From NCBI RefSeq assembly GCF_039523235.1, contig NZ_BAAAEX010000003.1: a DNA stretch of 64,000 nt. The stretch is one strand, 5' to 3'. The notes beneath the pieces were generated by a model that was not told the origin of the DNA, made no database searches, and saw nothing but the letters and a program-made list of their open reading frames with translations. The position numbers and the translations under genes were made by a program. Shown in pieces: positions 26,094 through 34,472 of the stretch. The stretch's first letter is position 1; every line of letters begins with the position of its first letter. The stretch is from Castellaniella ginsengisoli. Lineage in GTDB: Bacteria > Pseudomonadota > Gammaproteobacteria > Burkholderiales > Burkholderiaceae_B.

Positions 26094-27083
26094 ATGGCTT
26101 CACACACGATTCGCGTCGGTATTGCCGGTTACGGCAATCTGGGGCGCGGCGCCCTGGCGGCCCTGGCCCGCTGCCCCGACATGCGTCCCGCCGGCGTCTT
26201 TACGCGCCGCGACCCGGCCTCGCTGCGCCTGCCCGACCCCTCGGTCCCGGTGTTCTCGCTGGACGAGGCGGCCGCGCGCCGCGACGACATCGACGTCATG
26301 ATCCTGTGCGGGGGCTCCAAGGACGACCTGCCCGCCCAGGGCCCGGCATTGGCCGGATGGTTCACGACGGTGGACAGCTACGACACCCACGCCCGGATCC
26401 CCCAATACTTCGAGGCTGTCGATGCCGCCTCGCGCGCGGGCGGCAACCTGTCGATCATCGCGGTGGGCTGGGACCCCGGCCTGTTCTCGATCAACCGCCT
26501 GATGGGCGAGGCCATCCTGCCGGCCGGCGCCACCTACACATTCTGGGGCAAGGGCCTGAGCCAGGGGCACTCGGACGCCATCCGGCGCGTGCCGGGCGTC
26601 CGGGCCGGCGTGCAGTACACCATCCCGGTTCCCGAGGCGGTCGCCCGCGTACGCGCCGGCGAGCAGCCGGCGCTGACGACCCGGGAGAAGCACAAGCGCG
26701 AATGCTACGTCGTGCTTGAACCGGGCGCCGACGCCGGCCAGGTCGAACAGGCCATCGTCGCCATGCCCGACTATTTTGCGGACTACGACACCACGGTGCA
26801 TTTCATCGACGAGGCCGCCCTGGCCCGCGACCACGCCGGCATGCCGCACGGCGGGTTCGTCATCCGCAGCGGCCGCACCGAGGCCAGCGAGAACCAGGTG
26901 ATGGAGTTCTCGCTGAAGCTGGACAGCAATCCGGCCTTCACGTCCAGCGTCCTGGTGGCCTACGCGCGCGCCGCCTGGCGGATGAAGTCCGCCGGTGAAA
27001 CCGGCGCCCGAACCGTCTTCGATGTGGCCCCCGGCCTGCTGTCGCCCCGATCACCCGAAGCCTTGCGCCAGGCCCTGCTGTAA
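26094..27083 (+). CDS. ddh: meso-diaminopimelate D-dehydrogenase
   Basis: 329 aa from ATG 26094, preceded by GAAGGAAT. It reversibly and reductively aminates tetrahydrodipicolinate to meso-DAP with NADPH and ammonia, bypassing the succinylase steps. The N-terminal Rossmann motif is VGIAGYGNLGRGALAAL. Diagnostic blocks are SYDTHARIP, AVGWDPGLFSINRLMGEAIL, FWGKGLSQGHSDAIRRVPGV, the KHKRECYVVLEPGAD segment and HGGFVIRSGRT. Length fits the family (about 320-330 aa). It appears to be a single-gene unit followed by a hairpin. Confidence 0.92.
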   Translation: MASHTIRVGIAGYGNLGRGALAALARCPDMRPAGVFTRRDPASLRLPDPSVPVFSLDEAAARRDDIDVMILCGGSKDDLPAQGPALAGWFTTVDSYDTHARIPQYFEAVDAASRAGGNLSIIAVGWDPGLFSINRLMGEAILPAGATYTFWGKGLSQGHSDAIRRVPGVRAGVQYTIPVPEAVARVRAGEQPALTTREKHKRECYVVLEPGADAGQVEQAIVAMPDYFADYDTTVHFIDEAALARDHAGMPHGGFVIRSGRTEASENQVMEFSLKLDSNPAFTSSVLVAYARAAWRMKSAGETGARTVFDVAPGLLSPRSPEALRQALL

Positions 27084-27096
27084 TAAAAGCGCCAGT

Positions 27097-27120
27097 GCCA
27101 GAGGCATGCTTGCCTCTGGC
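27097..27120 (+). other. hairpin between ddh and the ABC ATPase gene
   Basis: A perfect 10-bp stem (GCCAGAGGCA / TGCCTCTGGC) with loop TGCT, 14 bases after the ddh stop. No T-run follows, so it is a weak terminator or an mRNA-end stabiliser. Confidence 0.5.
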
Positions 27121-27183
27121 CGCCGCCCACACTACCATGCAGGGACCGGGCCGCATGCCGCCCATTTCCGCCTCGAACGCCCC

Positions 27184-28269
27184 ATGGAGATCCGCGTCGA
27201 AGGTCTGTGCAAGACCTACCGGTCCGAAGATCGCGCCATCGCGGCCCTGGATCGCGTCGATCTGACCATTCCGGCCCACGAAATCTTCACCCTGCTCGGA
27301 CCCGGCGGCTGCGGCAAGACGACGCTGCTGCGTTGCATTGCCGGCCTGGAAACCCCCGACGCCGGCGAGATCCGCATCGGCGACGATGTGGTCTGGTCGT
27401 CGGAACGCCGGATCGCCGTGCCCACAGAAAAGCGCGGCCTGGGCATGGTGCTCCAGCCACCCGCCCTGTGGCCGCACCTGTCGGTCTTCGAGAACGTGGC
27501 CTATCCGCTGCACGTGCGCGGCATGCGCCGGGGACGGATCCGCGAGAAAGTCGCTCAAGCGCTGGAATTCGTCCAGTTGCGCGGCATCGAGCGACAATCC
27601 GTCACGCGTCTGCCGGACAGCCAGCAGCAACGCGTGGCACTGGCCCGCGCGCTGGTGGCCGAGCCGCACGCCATCCTGCTCGACGAGCCGCTCGGCGCCC
27701 CGGATGCCGGATGGCGCATGGACACCCGTACGCAGTTGTGCCAATCCCTGAAAGCGCTCGGCATCACGACCCTGTACGCCACCCGAAACGCGGCCGATGC
27801 CCTGATCCTGTCGCACACGATCGCCGCCCTGCAGGATGGCCGTGTCATCGAGGCCGACACGCCGCAGCGCTTGTACTTCGAAACGCGGCAGCGCTATGTG
27901 GCGGGTCTCGTCGGACGGATCAATCAATTCCCGGCCATCATCCGCAACCAGGAACACGGCTACACCCTGGCGCGCTGCGGCCTGGGCACGATCCATTGCG
28001 AGGGGCGCGATCTGCCGGAAGGTGCCGAAGCAATGCTTTGCATCCGCCCGGAATTCATCCGCGTCACGCGTCTCGAGGTCGGCCCGGGGTTCAACGTCAT
28101 CGAAGGCACGATCGAGTCCATGACGTTCATCGGCGAGGCCTATGAGGCCGACATCCGGGTCAACGGCGAACGGCTGCTGGCGCGCATCGACCCCGACGTA
28201 CAGACCGCCCCAGGCGAACGCGTCGAAATCCGCCTGGACCCGGCCCACTGCCTGCTGCTGAACGCCTGA
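27184..28269 (+). CDS. ABC transporter ATP-binding protein, iron/spermidine type, with degraded catalytic motifs
   Basis: 361 aa. It has the layout of FbpC/PotA: an N-terminal nucleotide-binding domain and a C-terminal TOBE-like domain (ending FIGEAYEADIRVNGERLLAR). Walker A (GPGGCGKTT, about 39-47), Q-loop (MVLQPPALWPHLSV) and Walker B (AILLDEP) are intact. The signature is LPDSQQQRVALARAL instead of LSGGQ (about 143-147), so both glycines are lost. The D-loop is altered (GAPDAGWR). The switch histidine is replaced by Arg-201 (LYATRNAADAL where YVTHD is usual). It is nine bases ahead of its permease. Substrate unknown; no solute-binding protein is adjacent. Confidence 0.88.
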   Translation: MEIRVEGLCKTYRSEDRAIAALDRVDLTIPAHEIFTLLGPGGCGKTTLLRCIAGLETPDAGEIRIGDDVVWSSERRIAVPTEKRGLGMVLQPPALWPHLSVFENVAYPLHVRGMRRGRIREKVAQALEFVQLRGIERQSVTRLPDSQQQRVALARALVAEPHAILLDEPLGAPDAGWRMDTRTQLCQSLKALGITTLYATRNAADALILSHTIAALQDGRVIEADTPQRLYFETRQRYVAGLVGRINQFPAIIRNQEHGYTLARCGLGTIHCEGRDLPEGAEAMLCIRPEFIRVTRLEVGPGFNVIEGTIESMTFIGEAYEADIRVNGERLLARIDPDVQTAPGERVEIRLDPAHCLLLNA

Positions 28270-28277
28270 GGCCGCCG

Positions 28278-29960
28278 ATGCCCGACTCCCGGCAGTCACG
28301 CGCCCTGAGCTGGACCCTGACCGCCCTGGTCGGCTTCCTGGTCCTGTGTCCCGTGCTGATGCTGCTGCTCGACAGCCTGTCCCGGGCGCCGGCCGCCGCC
28401 GGTCCGTTCACCCTGTCGCCCTACGTCCGCGCCTACACCGCCCCCGCCCTGCGGGGGGTCGCCCTCAACACGGCCGTGTTCGTACTGGGCTCGTCCCTAC
28501 TGTCCACGCTGCTGGCTTTGCTCCTGGCCTGCCTGAACACCGGCCACGCCGCCCGGCGCCTGTGCATGGCGTTTTCGATCCTGCCGTTGATGACCCCGCC
28601 CTTGCTGTTCGCGGCCGGCTGGGCGCTGCTGCTCAATCCCGGCGACGGCCTGCTCACTCAAGCGCTGCAAGGGCTGCTTGGCCCGGAACCGGCGCCGTTC
28701 GACATCCATTCGCTGGGGGGCATGATCCTGGTCGAAGGGATGATGAACCTGCCCATGGCTTACCTCATCATCGCACCGGCCCTGGCGGCTTTCGACCCGG
28801 CGCGGCAGGAAGCCGCGCGCGTATCGGGCTCCGGCCCGACGGACGTCCTGCTGCGGATCACCCTGCCGATCCTGTATCCGGCCCTTCTGGCCGCCCTGGT
28901 CCTGAGCATGGTGCGCAGCCTGGCGTCCTATGCCGTGCCCCGGGTGGTGGGCGCCCCCGGTCACGTGGACGTGCTGACCACCTATCTGTACGGGATGATC
29001 TCCGCCGGCTCCGCTTCGGATGAGGCCCAGGCTGCCGCGCTCGGTCTGGGCCTGCTGTCGGCCTCCCTCGCCTTGACCGTCTTCTACCGCGCACTGGTCG
29101 CCGAAAGCGCAGCCTATGCCGCCCCCCCGGCGCACGGGGCGCGGCCAGGCCCGGCCAGACCCGGCCGCATGCGGCATACGTTGGGCCTGGGTGCCGGGCT
29201 GCTGTACCTGCTGGCGACCGCGCTGCCGGTCCTGGCGCTGCTCTACGCCTCGCTCATCCCCCGGCCCATGCCGCTTGGCGCCCTGGCCTTCGCCGCCCTG
29301 GATCTGCGGCACTGGATCGATGTCTTCCAAGAACCCGCCGTTCTGCGGGCGCTGCGCAACAGCCTGCTCCTGGCGGGCGCAGGCGCCACCCTGGGAGCGG
29401 CATTGTCCTTGGGCGTGGCCTGCGTCTGCGTCAAAACGCATGGTCCGCCGGCGCGCCTGCTCAGGATGCTCAGCTTCCTGCCCTTCGCTTTTCCCGCCCT
29501 GGTCCTCGGCATCGGTTTCAAAGGATTCTTTGCGCAGATCCCGCCCCACGCCACGCTGGCCGCCTTGCTGCTGGCCTACATCGCGGTCTACCTGCCCTAC
29601 GGCGTGCGGCCTCTGGCCGGAGCCTTCACGCAGGTCCACCGCCTCCTGGATGAGGCCTCGCGGCTTTGCGGCGCCGGGCGCCTGACCACATTGCGGCGCA
29701 TCACACTTCCGCTGCTGATCCCGGGCTTCGTCTCCGCCTGGTCCTTGATGGCGATCCTTTTCCTGAACGAGCTGCCGGTCTCCGTCGTGCTGTCGGACGC
29801 CGGCGCAGAGGTGCTGTCCACCCGGATTCTGAGCGACATCGATGAGGGCCGCCGGGGCCGGCTATCGGCGTTGGGGCTGCTCGCCATCGCGCTCTCCATG
29901 GCTCTGGCACTCTGCGCCCGGGTGGCGACCCGCGCCTTCCGGCGACGCCAGGAATCCTAG
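28278..29960 (+). CDS. two-domain ABC transporter permease (FbpB type)
   Basis: 560 aa with about 12 predicted membrane helices, two fused permease domains. Each half carries its cytoplasmic EAA loop: QEAARVSGSGPTDVLLRITL near residue 180 and DEASRLCGAGRLTTLRRITL near residue 465. This is the arrangement of ferric-iron permeases of the FbpB/SfuB family. The ATG is 9 bases after the ATPase stop, so the two form one operon. The periplasmic binding protein expected for such an importer is not in the window. Confidence 0.88.
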   Translation: MPDSRQSRALSWTLTALVGFLVLCPVLMLLLDSLSRAPAAAGPFTLSPYVRAYTAPALRGVALNTAVFVLGSSLLSTLLALLLACLNTGHAARRLCMAFSILPLMTPPLLFAAGWALLLNPGDGLLTQALQGLLGPEPAPFDIHSLGGMILVEGMMNLPMAYLIIAPALAAFDPARQEAARVSGSGPTDVLLRITLPILYPALLAALVLSMVRSLASYAVPRVVGAPGHVDVLTTYLYGMISAGSASDEAQAAALGLGLLSASLALTVFYRALVAESAAYAAPPAHGARPGPARPGRMRHTLGLGAGLLYLLATALPVLALLYASLIPRPMPLGALAFAALDLRHWIDVFQEPAVLRALRNSLLLAGAGATLGAALSLGVACVCVKTHGPPARLLRMLSFLPFAFPALVLGIGFKGFFAQIPPHATLAALLLAYIAVYLPYGVRPLAGAFTQVHRLLDEASRLCGAGRLTTLRRITLPLLIPGFVSAWSLMAILFLNELPVSVVLSDAGAEVLSTRILSDIDEGRRGRLSALGLLAIALSMALALCARVATRAFRRRQES

Positions 29961-30001
29961 CGCCCCGGCCGGAACCGGCGGCACCCCCTTGCCGAGGCGC
30001 C

Positions 30002-30742
30002 TCAGTGCAGGGTTCCGTCCTCCGCGGAAGGCTTGCCCGAATCGTCGTCAGCGCTGTATTCGTCGACCCGGGCGGCGGGCGCGCCCATTACGGATTCCCA
30101 ACTGCGCAACGGCAAATAATTCTGCAGCCGCGTGATGGCCTGGCGAACCAAGGCCTCATGAAGTTCATGGCCCACATGCGAAGCCATGTCCAGGGTCGCG
30201 TCGCCCCCCAGTTCGGCCAGATGGCCATGCACCTGGCGCGCCTGGTCGACCGGCGCCACGCCGTCCGCCGCGCCGTGCAGCAGATGCAATGTGGTCTGGG
30301 CGGGGGCGGCCTGCGGCAGCGTGGCAAAGCGCGTGGAAAACAGCAATGCCCGGCCGGCCAGCCCCGGATGGGCGCAAACCGCCTCCAGGATCACGGCGGC
30401 GCCCTCTGAAAAACCCGCCAGGGCGGTTTGTTCGCCGCTCAGGCGCCGGGCCTGCTGCAAGGACCTGATCTCGGCGGCCAGAACGGTGCCCGCATCGGCC
30501 ACCAGACCCACATAGGCCTCGGCATCCGGCTCGGCCTGGGCGATCCAGCGCCGGGCCGCGCCTGCGCCGAACCGCCCGTGCGGCTGCACGATCAGCGCCT
30601 GGGGAAAAGCCTGGCGGATCGCCCCCACCAGGCCCAACACCTGGTCTGGCGCAGCCGACTCGCCATGCAAGACGACGAAGAGCTGCGCGGGCGCACCGGC
30701 GGACGGCTCGATGATCAGGGGTTCGGGTCGGGTATGGGTCAT
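30002..30742 (-). CDS. carboxylesterase/phospholipase-type alpha/beta hydrolase (YpfH-like)
   Basis: 246 aa. The serine-hydrolase core is visible: oxyanion segment LFVVLHGESAAP, nucleophile GFSEG (ALAGFSEGAAVILEAV), aspartate in LHGAADGVAPVDQA and histidine in SHVGHELHEAL. This matches the short carboxylesterase 2 / YpfH group, which hydrolyses short acyl esters in the cytoplasm. The C-terminal 30 residues are polar and probably disordered. It lies 7 bases downstream of the DUF924 gene, in an operon. Confidence 0.88.
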   Translation of the reverse strand: MTHTRPEPLIIEPSAGAPAQLFVVLHGESAAPDQVLGLVGAIRQAFPQALIVQPHGRFGAGAARRWIAQAEPDAEAYVGLVADAGTVLAAEIRSLQQARRLSGEQTALAGFSEGAAVILEAVCAHPGLAGRALLFSTRFATLPQAAPAQTTLHLLHGAADGVAPVDQARQVHGHLAELGGDATLDMASHVGHELHEALVRQAITRLQNYLPLRSWESVMGAPAARVDEYSADDDSGKPSAEDGTLH

Positions 30743-30749
30743 GGCAGGC

Positions 30750-31313
30750 TCAGCCGGCGAATCCGCCCGCGTTCAGGAATTGTTCCTCCTCGGGCGTTGT
30801 ACTGCGCCCGAGCGCGCCGTTCCGGTGGGGAAACCGCCCGAAGCGCCGGATGATGTCGCGATGCTCGATCGCCCAGCGCAGCGAATCGGGCGCCTCGCGC
30901 GCATACAGGACCACGGATTCTTCCTGGACGGCCAGATCCTCGGCATGCATGAAAGGCAGGCAGACAAAACCGCGCAGGTCGGGCTCGATACCCTCCAGAA
31001 GGCCCAGTGCCCTGCGGGCGCAGGACAGCGCCAGGCCGTCCGTGGCGAACATGTGCCCCGTGCCCCGGAAGGCATTGCGGGGGTACTGATCCAGCAGCAG
31101 GATCAAGGCCAGCGCCGACTCGGGGTGGCCCAGCCAGCCTTCCAGCTCGCCGCGGGCGGCGGCAAAATGGGCATCGGCAAAGCGCTCGCGGAACTCGGCG
31201 TCGAAAGCGGCATCCTTGGCGAACCATCGGCTTGGACCCGCGCCGCGCCAGAAGGCCAGAACGGCGCTGGCGGCCTCGGGCGGCGCGGCAAGGGATGAAG
31301 CGGCGGCTTGCAT
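30750..31313 (-). CDS. DUF924 family protein
   Basis: 187 aa with the family's typical blocks: VLAFWRGAGPSRWFAKDAAF, LALILLLDQYPRNAFRGTG, CLPFMHAEDLAVQEESV and HRDIIRRFGRFPHRNGALGR. It is a cytoplasmic, mostly helical protein with a TPR-like fold. The molecular role of this family is not established. It is the first gene of a two-gene unit with the esterase. Confidence 0.9.
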   Translation of the reverse strand: MQAAASSLAAPPEAASAVLAFWRGAGPSRWFAKDAAFDAEFRERFADAHFAAARGELEGWLGHPESALALILLLDQYPRNAFRGTGHMFATDGLALSCARRALGLLEGIEPDLRGFVCLPFMHAEDLAVQEESVVLYAREAPDSLRWAIEHRDIIRRFGRFPHRNGALGRSTTPEEEQFLNAGGFAG

Positions 31314-31398
31314 CAGATCTCTCCAGAATACGGCGGAATGTCCTACGGTACACCGAACCTCCTACAATCGCATCATTCTTCTTTTTACCAAGCCCGCC

Positions 31399-32115
31399 AT
31401 GTCTCTGCCACAGGATCTCGCCCCCTCGGGCCCGCTGCGCGCCTCGATCAATCTGGGGAATCCCCTGCTGGCGCGCCGCGACGCCGGCACCGGCGAGGTC
31501 TCGGGCGTGTCCGTGGACCTGGCCGCGGAACTGGCCCGCGAGCTGGGCGTGCCCCTGGAGCTGGCGGTGTTCGACAAGGCCATCCAGTCGGTCGAGGCCG
31601 TGGCCGGCCAGGCGGCCGACATCGGCTTTTTCGCCATCGATCCCAAGCGCGGTGAAGGCATCGCTTTCACGGCCCCCTACGTGCTCATCGAAGGGGCCTA
31701 CCTGGTGCGCGCGGATTCCCCGCTGCACGACAACGCCGAGGTCGACCAGCCTGGCCATCGCGTCGTGGTGGGCCAGGGCAGCGCCTACGACCTGTACCTC
31801 AGCCGCCACCTGCGACAGGCGGAAATCGTGCGGGCGGAAAACTCTCAGCGCGTCGTGGACGATTTCCTGGCCGGCGGCCAGGAGGTGGCCGCCGGAGTGC
31901 GCCAGCAACTGCAATCCGACGCGGACCGGGTCGGCGGCGTGCGCCTGCTGCCCGGCCGCTTCATGGTGATCGAACAAGCCATGGGCCTGCCCCGGTCCCG
32001 CCCACCGCAAGCCCTCGCCGCACTGGCCGATTTCGTGGCCCGCTGCAAAGCGTCCGGTTTTGTGGCGCAAGCGCTGGCGCGCCACGGCATCCGGGGCGCC
32101 TCGGTCGCGCCCTGA
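31399..32115 (+). CDS. solute-binding domain protein (SBP family 3) without a signal peptide
   Basis: 238 aa from ATG 31399 (MSLPQDLAPSGPLRASINLG). It has the fold of amino-acid-type periplasmic binding proteins: GVSVDLAAELARELGVPLEL, AADIGFFAIDPKRGEGIAFT and the APYVLIEGAYLVR segment. There is no export signal from this start. The frame is open upstream to 31216, but that extension is not a signal peptide either. It may be a cytoplasmic sensor or enzyme-like derivative. No transporter genes adjoin it. Ends before a terminator. Confidence 0.8.
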   Translation: MSLPQDLAPSGPLRASINLGNPLLARRDAGTGEVSGVSVDLAAELARELGVPLELAVFDKAIQSVEAVAGQAADIGFFAIDPKRGEGIAFTAPYVLIEGAYLVRADSPLHDNAEVDQPGHRVVVGQGSAYDLYLSRHLRQAEIVRAENSQRVVDDFLAGGQEVAAGVRQQLQSDADRVGGVRLLPGRFMVIEQAMGLPRSRPPQALAALADFVARCKASGFVAQALARHGIRGASVAP

Positions 32116-32149
32116 ACGAGATCGGCGGGGTTCCACCAGGCGCATCCAG

Positions 32150-32179
32150 AAAAAACGCCACGGCGACCCCGTGGCTTTT
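32150..32179 (+). terminator. intrinsic terminator of the SBP-domain gene
   Basis: A 7-bp GC stem (GCCACGG / CCGTGGC) with loop CGACC, flanked by AAAAAAC and TTTTC. It may act in both directions. Confidence 0.7.
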
Positions 32180-32242
32180 CGCGCCGGGCGCGCGCCGCAG
32201 GTCTATGATGGTCCCAGGCACAGACCCACAGGAGAGCCCGCC

Positions 32243-32590
32243 ATGGATTCACCGATGTTCCCTCACCCCACCGCCGGACTGGCCAAGCGGCGCGCCGAAC
32301 TCGCCCCCGAAGCCCTGTCCGCGTTCAAGGCGTTCAGCAAGGCGGTGTTCGCACCGGGCGCGCTGGACGCGAAAACCAAGCAACTGATCGCCGTGGCCGT
32401 CGCGCACGTCACTCAGTGCCCCTACTGCATCAAAGGCCACACCGAAGGCGCGGCCCGCGCGGGCGCCTCCGATGCGGAAATCATGGAGGCGATCTGGGTG
32501 GCGGCCGAAATGCGGGCGGGCGGCGCGTATGCCCACTCGGCCCTGGCGTTGCAGACCCTGGAAGACCTGCACGGGCGCAAGCCGGCCTGA
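32243..32590 (+). CDS. carboxymuconolactone decarboxylase / AhpD-like protein
   Basis: 115 aa. The redox motif CPYC followed by H (QCPYCIKGHTEGAARAG) and the flanking KQLIAVAVAHVTQ helix are the AhpD/CMD signature. Such proteins reduce peroxiredoxin partners or act as small thiol oxidoreductases. GGAG lies ahead of the ATG. The next gene, 91 bases downstream in the same direction, encodes an ECF sigma factor, and sigma/CMD neighbours are a known association. A role in peroxide or thiol stress is inferred. Confidence 0.88.
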   Translation: MDSPMFPHPTAGLAKRRAELAPEALSAFKAFSKAVFAPGALDAKTKQLIAVAVAHVTQCPYCIKGHTEGAARAGASDAEIMEAIWVAAEMRAGGAYAHSALALQTLEDLHGRKPA

Positions 32591-32681
32591 TATGCAACGC
32601 CGCGCGGCCGGGCCGGACACGGTTGAAACGTTTGCGGGACCAGCGGCATCCAATGCCGACGGTATTCTTTCAGGAGTTCAC

Positions 32682-33383
32682 GTGGATATCCAGCTCCAGC
32701 CCGATCCGGCAGCCTCGGACGATCTCGCCCTGATCGGGCGCGCGGCGGGCGGCGACCTGGCCGCCTTCGAAGCGTTGATGCGCCGCCACAACCAGCAGCT
32801 CTACCGGGCGGCGCGCAGCATTCTGCACGACGAAGCCGAAGCCGAGGACGCCGTCCAGGAAGCCTGGTGGAAGGCCTACGGGCATCTGCGCGACTTTCGC
32901 GCGGATGCCCGGCCCGCCACCTGGCTGACGCGCATCGCCATCAACGAAGCCTTGATGCGGCGGCGACGAAACAGATCGCGCGAAACCCTCATCCAATCCG
33001 CATACCAGGTTTCGCACGAACAGGACACCATGCCGATGCACGACCCCGACACCGCCGCGCCCGCTTCCGCCAGCCCCGACCAGATGGCCTGGCGCGCGGA
33101 ACTGCGGCGCCAACTGGAACGGCGCATCGACGAACTGCCGGACCTCTACCGCACAGTCTTCATGTTGCGCGCGGTCGAAGAAATGCCCGCTGCGGAGGTC
33201 GCCACCGTCCTCGGCCTGCCCGAAGCCACCGTGCGTGTGCGGTTCATGCGCGCCCGCCGCCTGCTGCAGGCGGCCATGCAGCCGGAATTCGACCCGCGCG
33301 CTGCGGGCGCATTCTCGTTCGCAGGCGCACGCTGCGACCGCATCGTGGCGGGTGTTCTTGCACGGGTGCAGGCGGCCGGCTGA
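32682..33383 (+). CDS. ECF RNA polymerase sigma factor
   Basis: 233 aa from a GTG at 32682, chosen because AGGAG sits 5-6 bases upstream; an ATG at 32592 in the same frame lacks such a site. Region 2 is DAVQEAWWKAYGHLRDFRAD and WLTRIAINEALMRRRRN. Region 4 is LPDLYRTVFMLRAVEEMPAA and VLGLPEATVRVRFMRARRLL. A C-terminal extension of about 35 residues includes AGARCDRIVAGVLARVQ. There is no anti-sigma gene beside it. It converges with a cupredoxin operon and follows an AhpD-like gene. Confidence 0.93.
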   Translation: MDIQLQPDPAASDDLALIGRAAGGDLAAFEALMRRHNQQLYRAARSILHDEAEAEDAVQEAWWKAYGHLRDFRADARPATWLTRIAINEALMRRRRNRSRETLIQSAYQVSHEQDTMPMHDPDTAAPASASPDQMAWRAELRRQLERRIDELPDLYRTVFMLRAVEEMPAAEVATVLGLPEATVRVRFMRARRLLQAAMQPEFDPRAAGAFSFAGARCDRIVAGVLARVQAAG

Positions 33384-33432
33384 CGCACCGCCCCACAAGC
33401 GAGGCGGTCCGCAGCCGGTGGCGGCCCCAGGG

Positions 33433-33954
33433 TCAGTCGACCCGCCCTTGGCTCAGGACGGCTTCCACCTCCGGAAAGCCCGCTACGGCAACCGGAGGCA
33501 ACTGCGCATCCGTTCCGGCGTAAGGGCGCCCGGCCGGCGCGCCTTCGACCACGATCCTCCCGACCATGCCCGCATGCTCGTGCGGCAAGCAGAAATAGTC
33601 GTAAACGCCAGGAACATCGAACACCCAGGTAAAGGACTGTCCGGGCAGCAGATAGCCGGAGTCCCATGGCTTTGCATCCTGCGGCAGGCGCAACGGCTTG
33701 CCGTTGGCCGGATGATAGGCGGTCGCCGTATGGACGTTTCCGGCATCGTGGTTGACCCAGCGGACGGCCTGGCCGGGGCGGATGCGCAGACCTCGCGGCC
33801 GGAACCAGACGGCCGACCCGGTCGACGTGCCCGCCATGCCGATCTCGATCGCTTCGCCGCCCGCCGCCGGCCATGGCAGGGCGGCCGCCAGCAGCAGGCC
33901 GCCGCCGGCGCCCAACAGCCGTCGGCGCCGCGGGTCATGGGCAGGCGTACTCAT
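33433..33954 (-). CDS. secreted cupredoxin (type 1 blue copper protein)
   Basis: 173 aa from ATG 33954. The N-terminus has an Arg run (RRRRLLGAGGGLLLAAALP) compatible with Tat export. The copper site is complete: His-75 in HDAGNVHTATAYHP, then Cys-122, His-125 and Met-130 in FCLPHEHAGM. This gives the His-Cys-His-Met ligand set of pseudoazurin/plastocyanin-like electron carriers. The ATG overlaps the stop of the upstream secreted-protein gene (ATGA), so the two are co-expressed and co-exported. The electron partner is unknown. Confidence 0.88.
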   Translation of the reverse strand: MSTPAHDPRRRRLLGAGGGLLLAAALPWPAAGGEAIEIGMAGTSTGSAVWFRPRGLRIRPGQAVRWVNHDAGNVHTATAYHPANGKPLRLPQDAKPWDSGYLLPGQSFTWVFDVPGVYDYFCLPHEHAGMVGRIVVEGAPAGRPYAGTDAQLPPVAVAGFPEVEAVLSQGRVD

Positions 33955-34385
33955 TTCGCTACGCGGCTTTCCTGCGCGGCCGGCACATGCCACAGCACGA
34001 TGTGGATGTGCGGCTCAGCCACGCCGGGATGCCCCGCGTTATACATCATGTCCACATGATCCACCTTGACCCCGGCCGGCACCTTCAGGTCATTCAAGTG
34101 CATGTCGGCCTTCATGAGCGAGAGCGGAATCATGTAGGTGGTGTTCACCAGGTTGCCATCATGGTCGTAGCCCAGGAACGGGCCGGCGGGCAGCGTCGCG
34201 GGGTCGACGAACAACTGCCCCATGCCCGGAATGAAATCGGGCAACGGAACCAGCGAACTGACCGTCTTGTACGGAGCCGCGGGCGGCGCCTTCAGCGCCG
34301 ATGCGGTTTTCGCCTGCGCCGCAGGCGCGACCAAACCGAATGCCAAGGCAGCCGTGGCTGCCATCAGAAGAGAACGCGAGTTCAT
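33951..34385 (-). CDS. secreted protein of unknown function, cupredoxin partner
   Basis: 144 aa from ATG 34385. A clear Sec signal peptide (LLMAATAALAFGLVAPAAQA, cleavage about residue 25) leads a periplasmic domain of about 118 residues. Near the C-terminus it is rich in potential metal ligands: DHVDMMYNAGHPGVAEPHIH with HIVLWH after it. It resembles, loosely, the TTHB210-like/DUF5602 group, but I cannot confirm that. It is 4 bases overlapped with the cupredoxin gene. A copper-handling function is plausible but inferred only from context and histidines. Confidence 0.75.
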   Translation of the reverse strand: MNSRSLLMAATAALAFGLVAPAAQAKTASALKAPPAAPYKTVSSLVPLPDFIPGMGQLFVDPATLPAGPFLGYDHDGNLVNTTYMIPLSLMKADMHLNDLKVPAGVKVDHVDMMYNAGHPGVAEPHIHIVLWHVPAAQESRVAK

Positions 34386-34472
34386 GAGAATCTCCCGGTA
34401 TGCGCGGCGGGAATCGCCGTGTTCCGCGCTATTGGATGCGCGGTCCGGGAGATCTGTTTCGGCGGCGGGCAA

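Noticed and set aside
31399..32115. Binding protein as partner of the ABC transporter at 27-30 kb
   Set aside because: Wrong family (amino-acid type, not iron type), no signal, and separated by two leftward genes.
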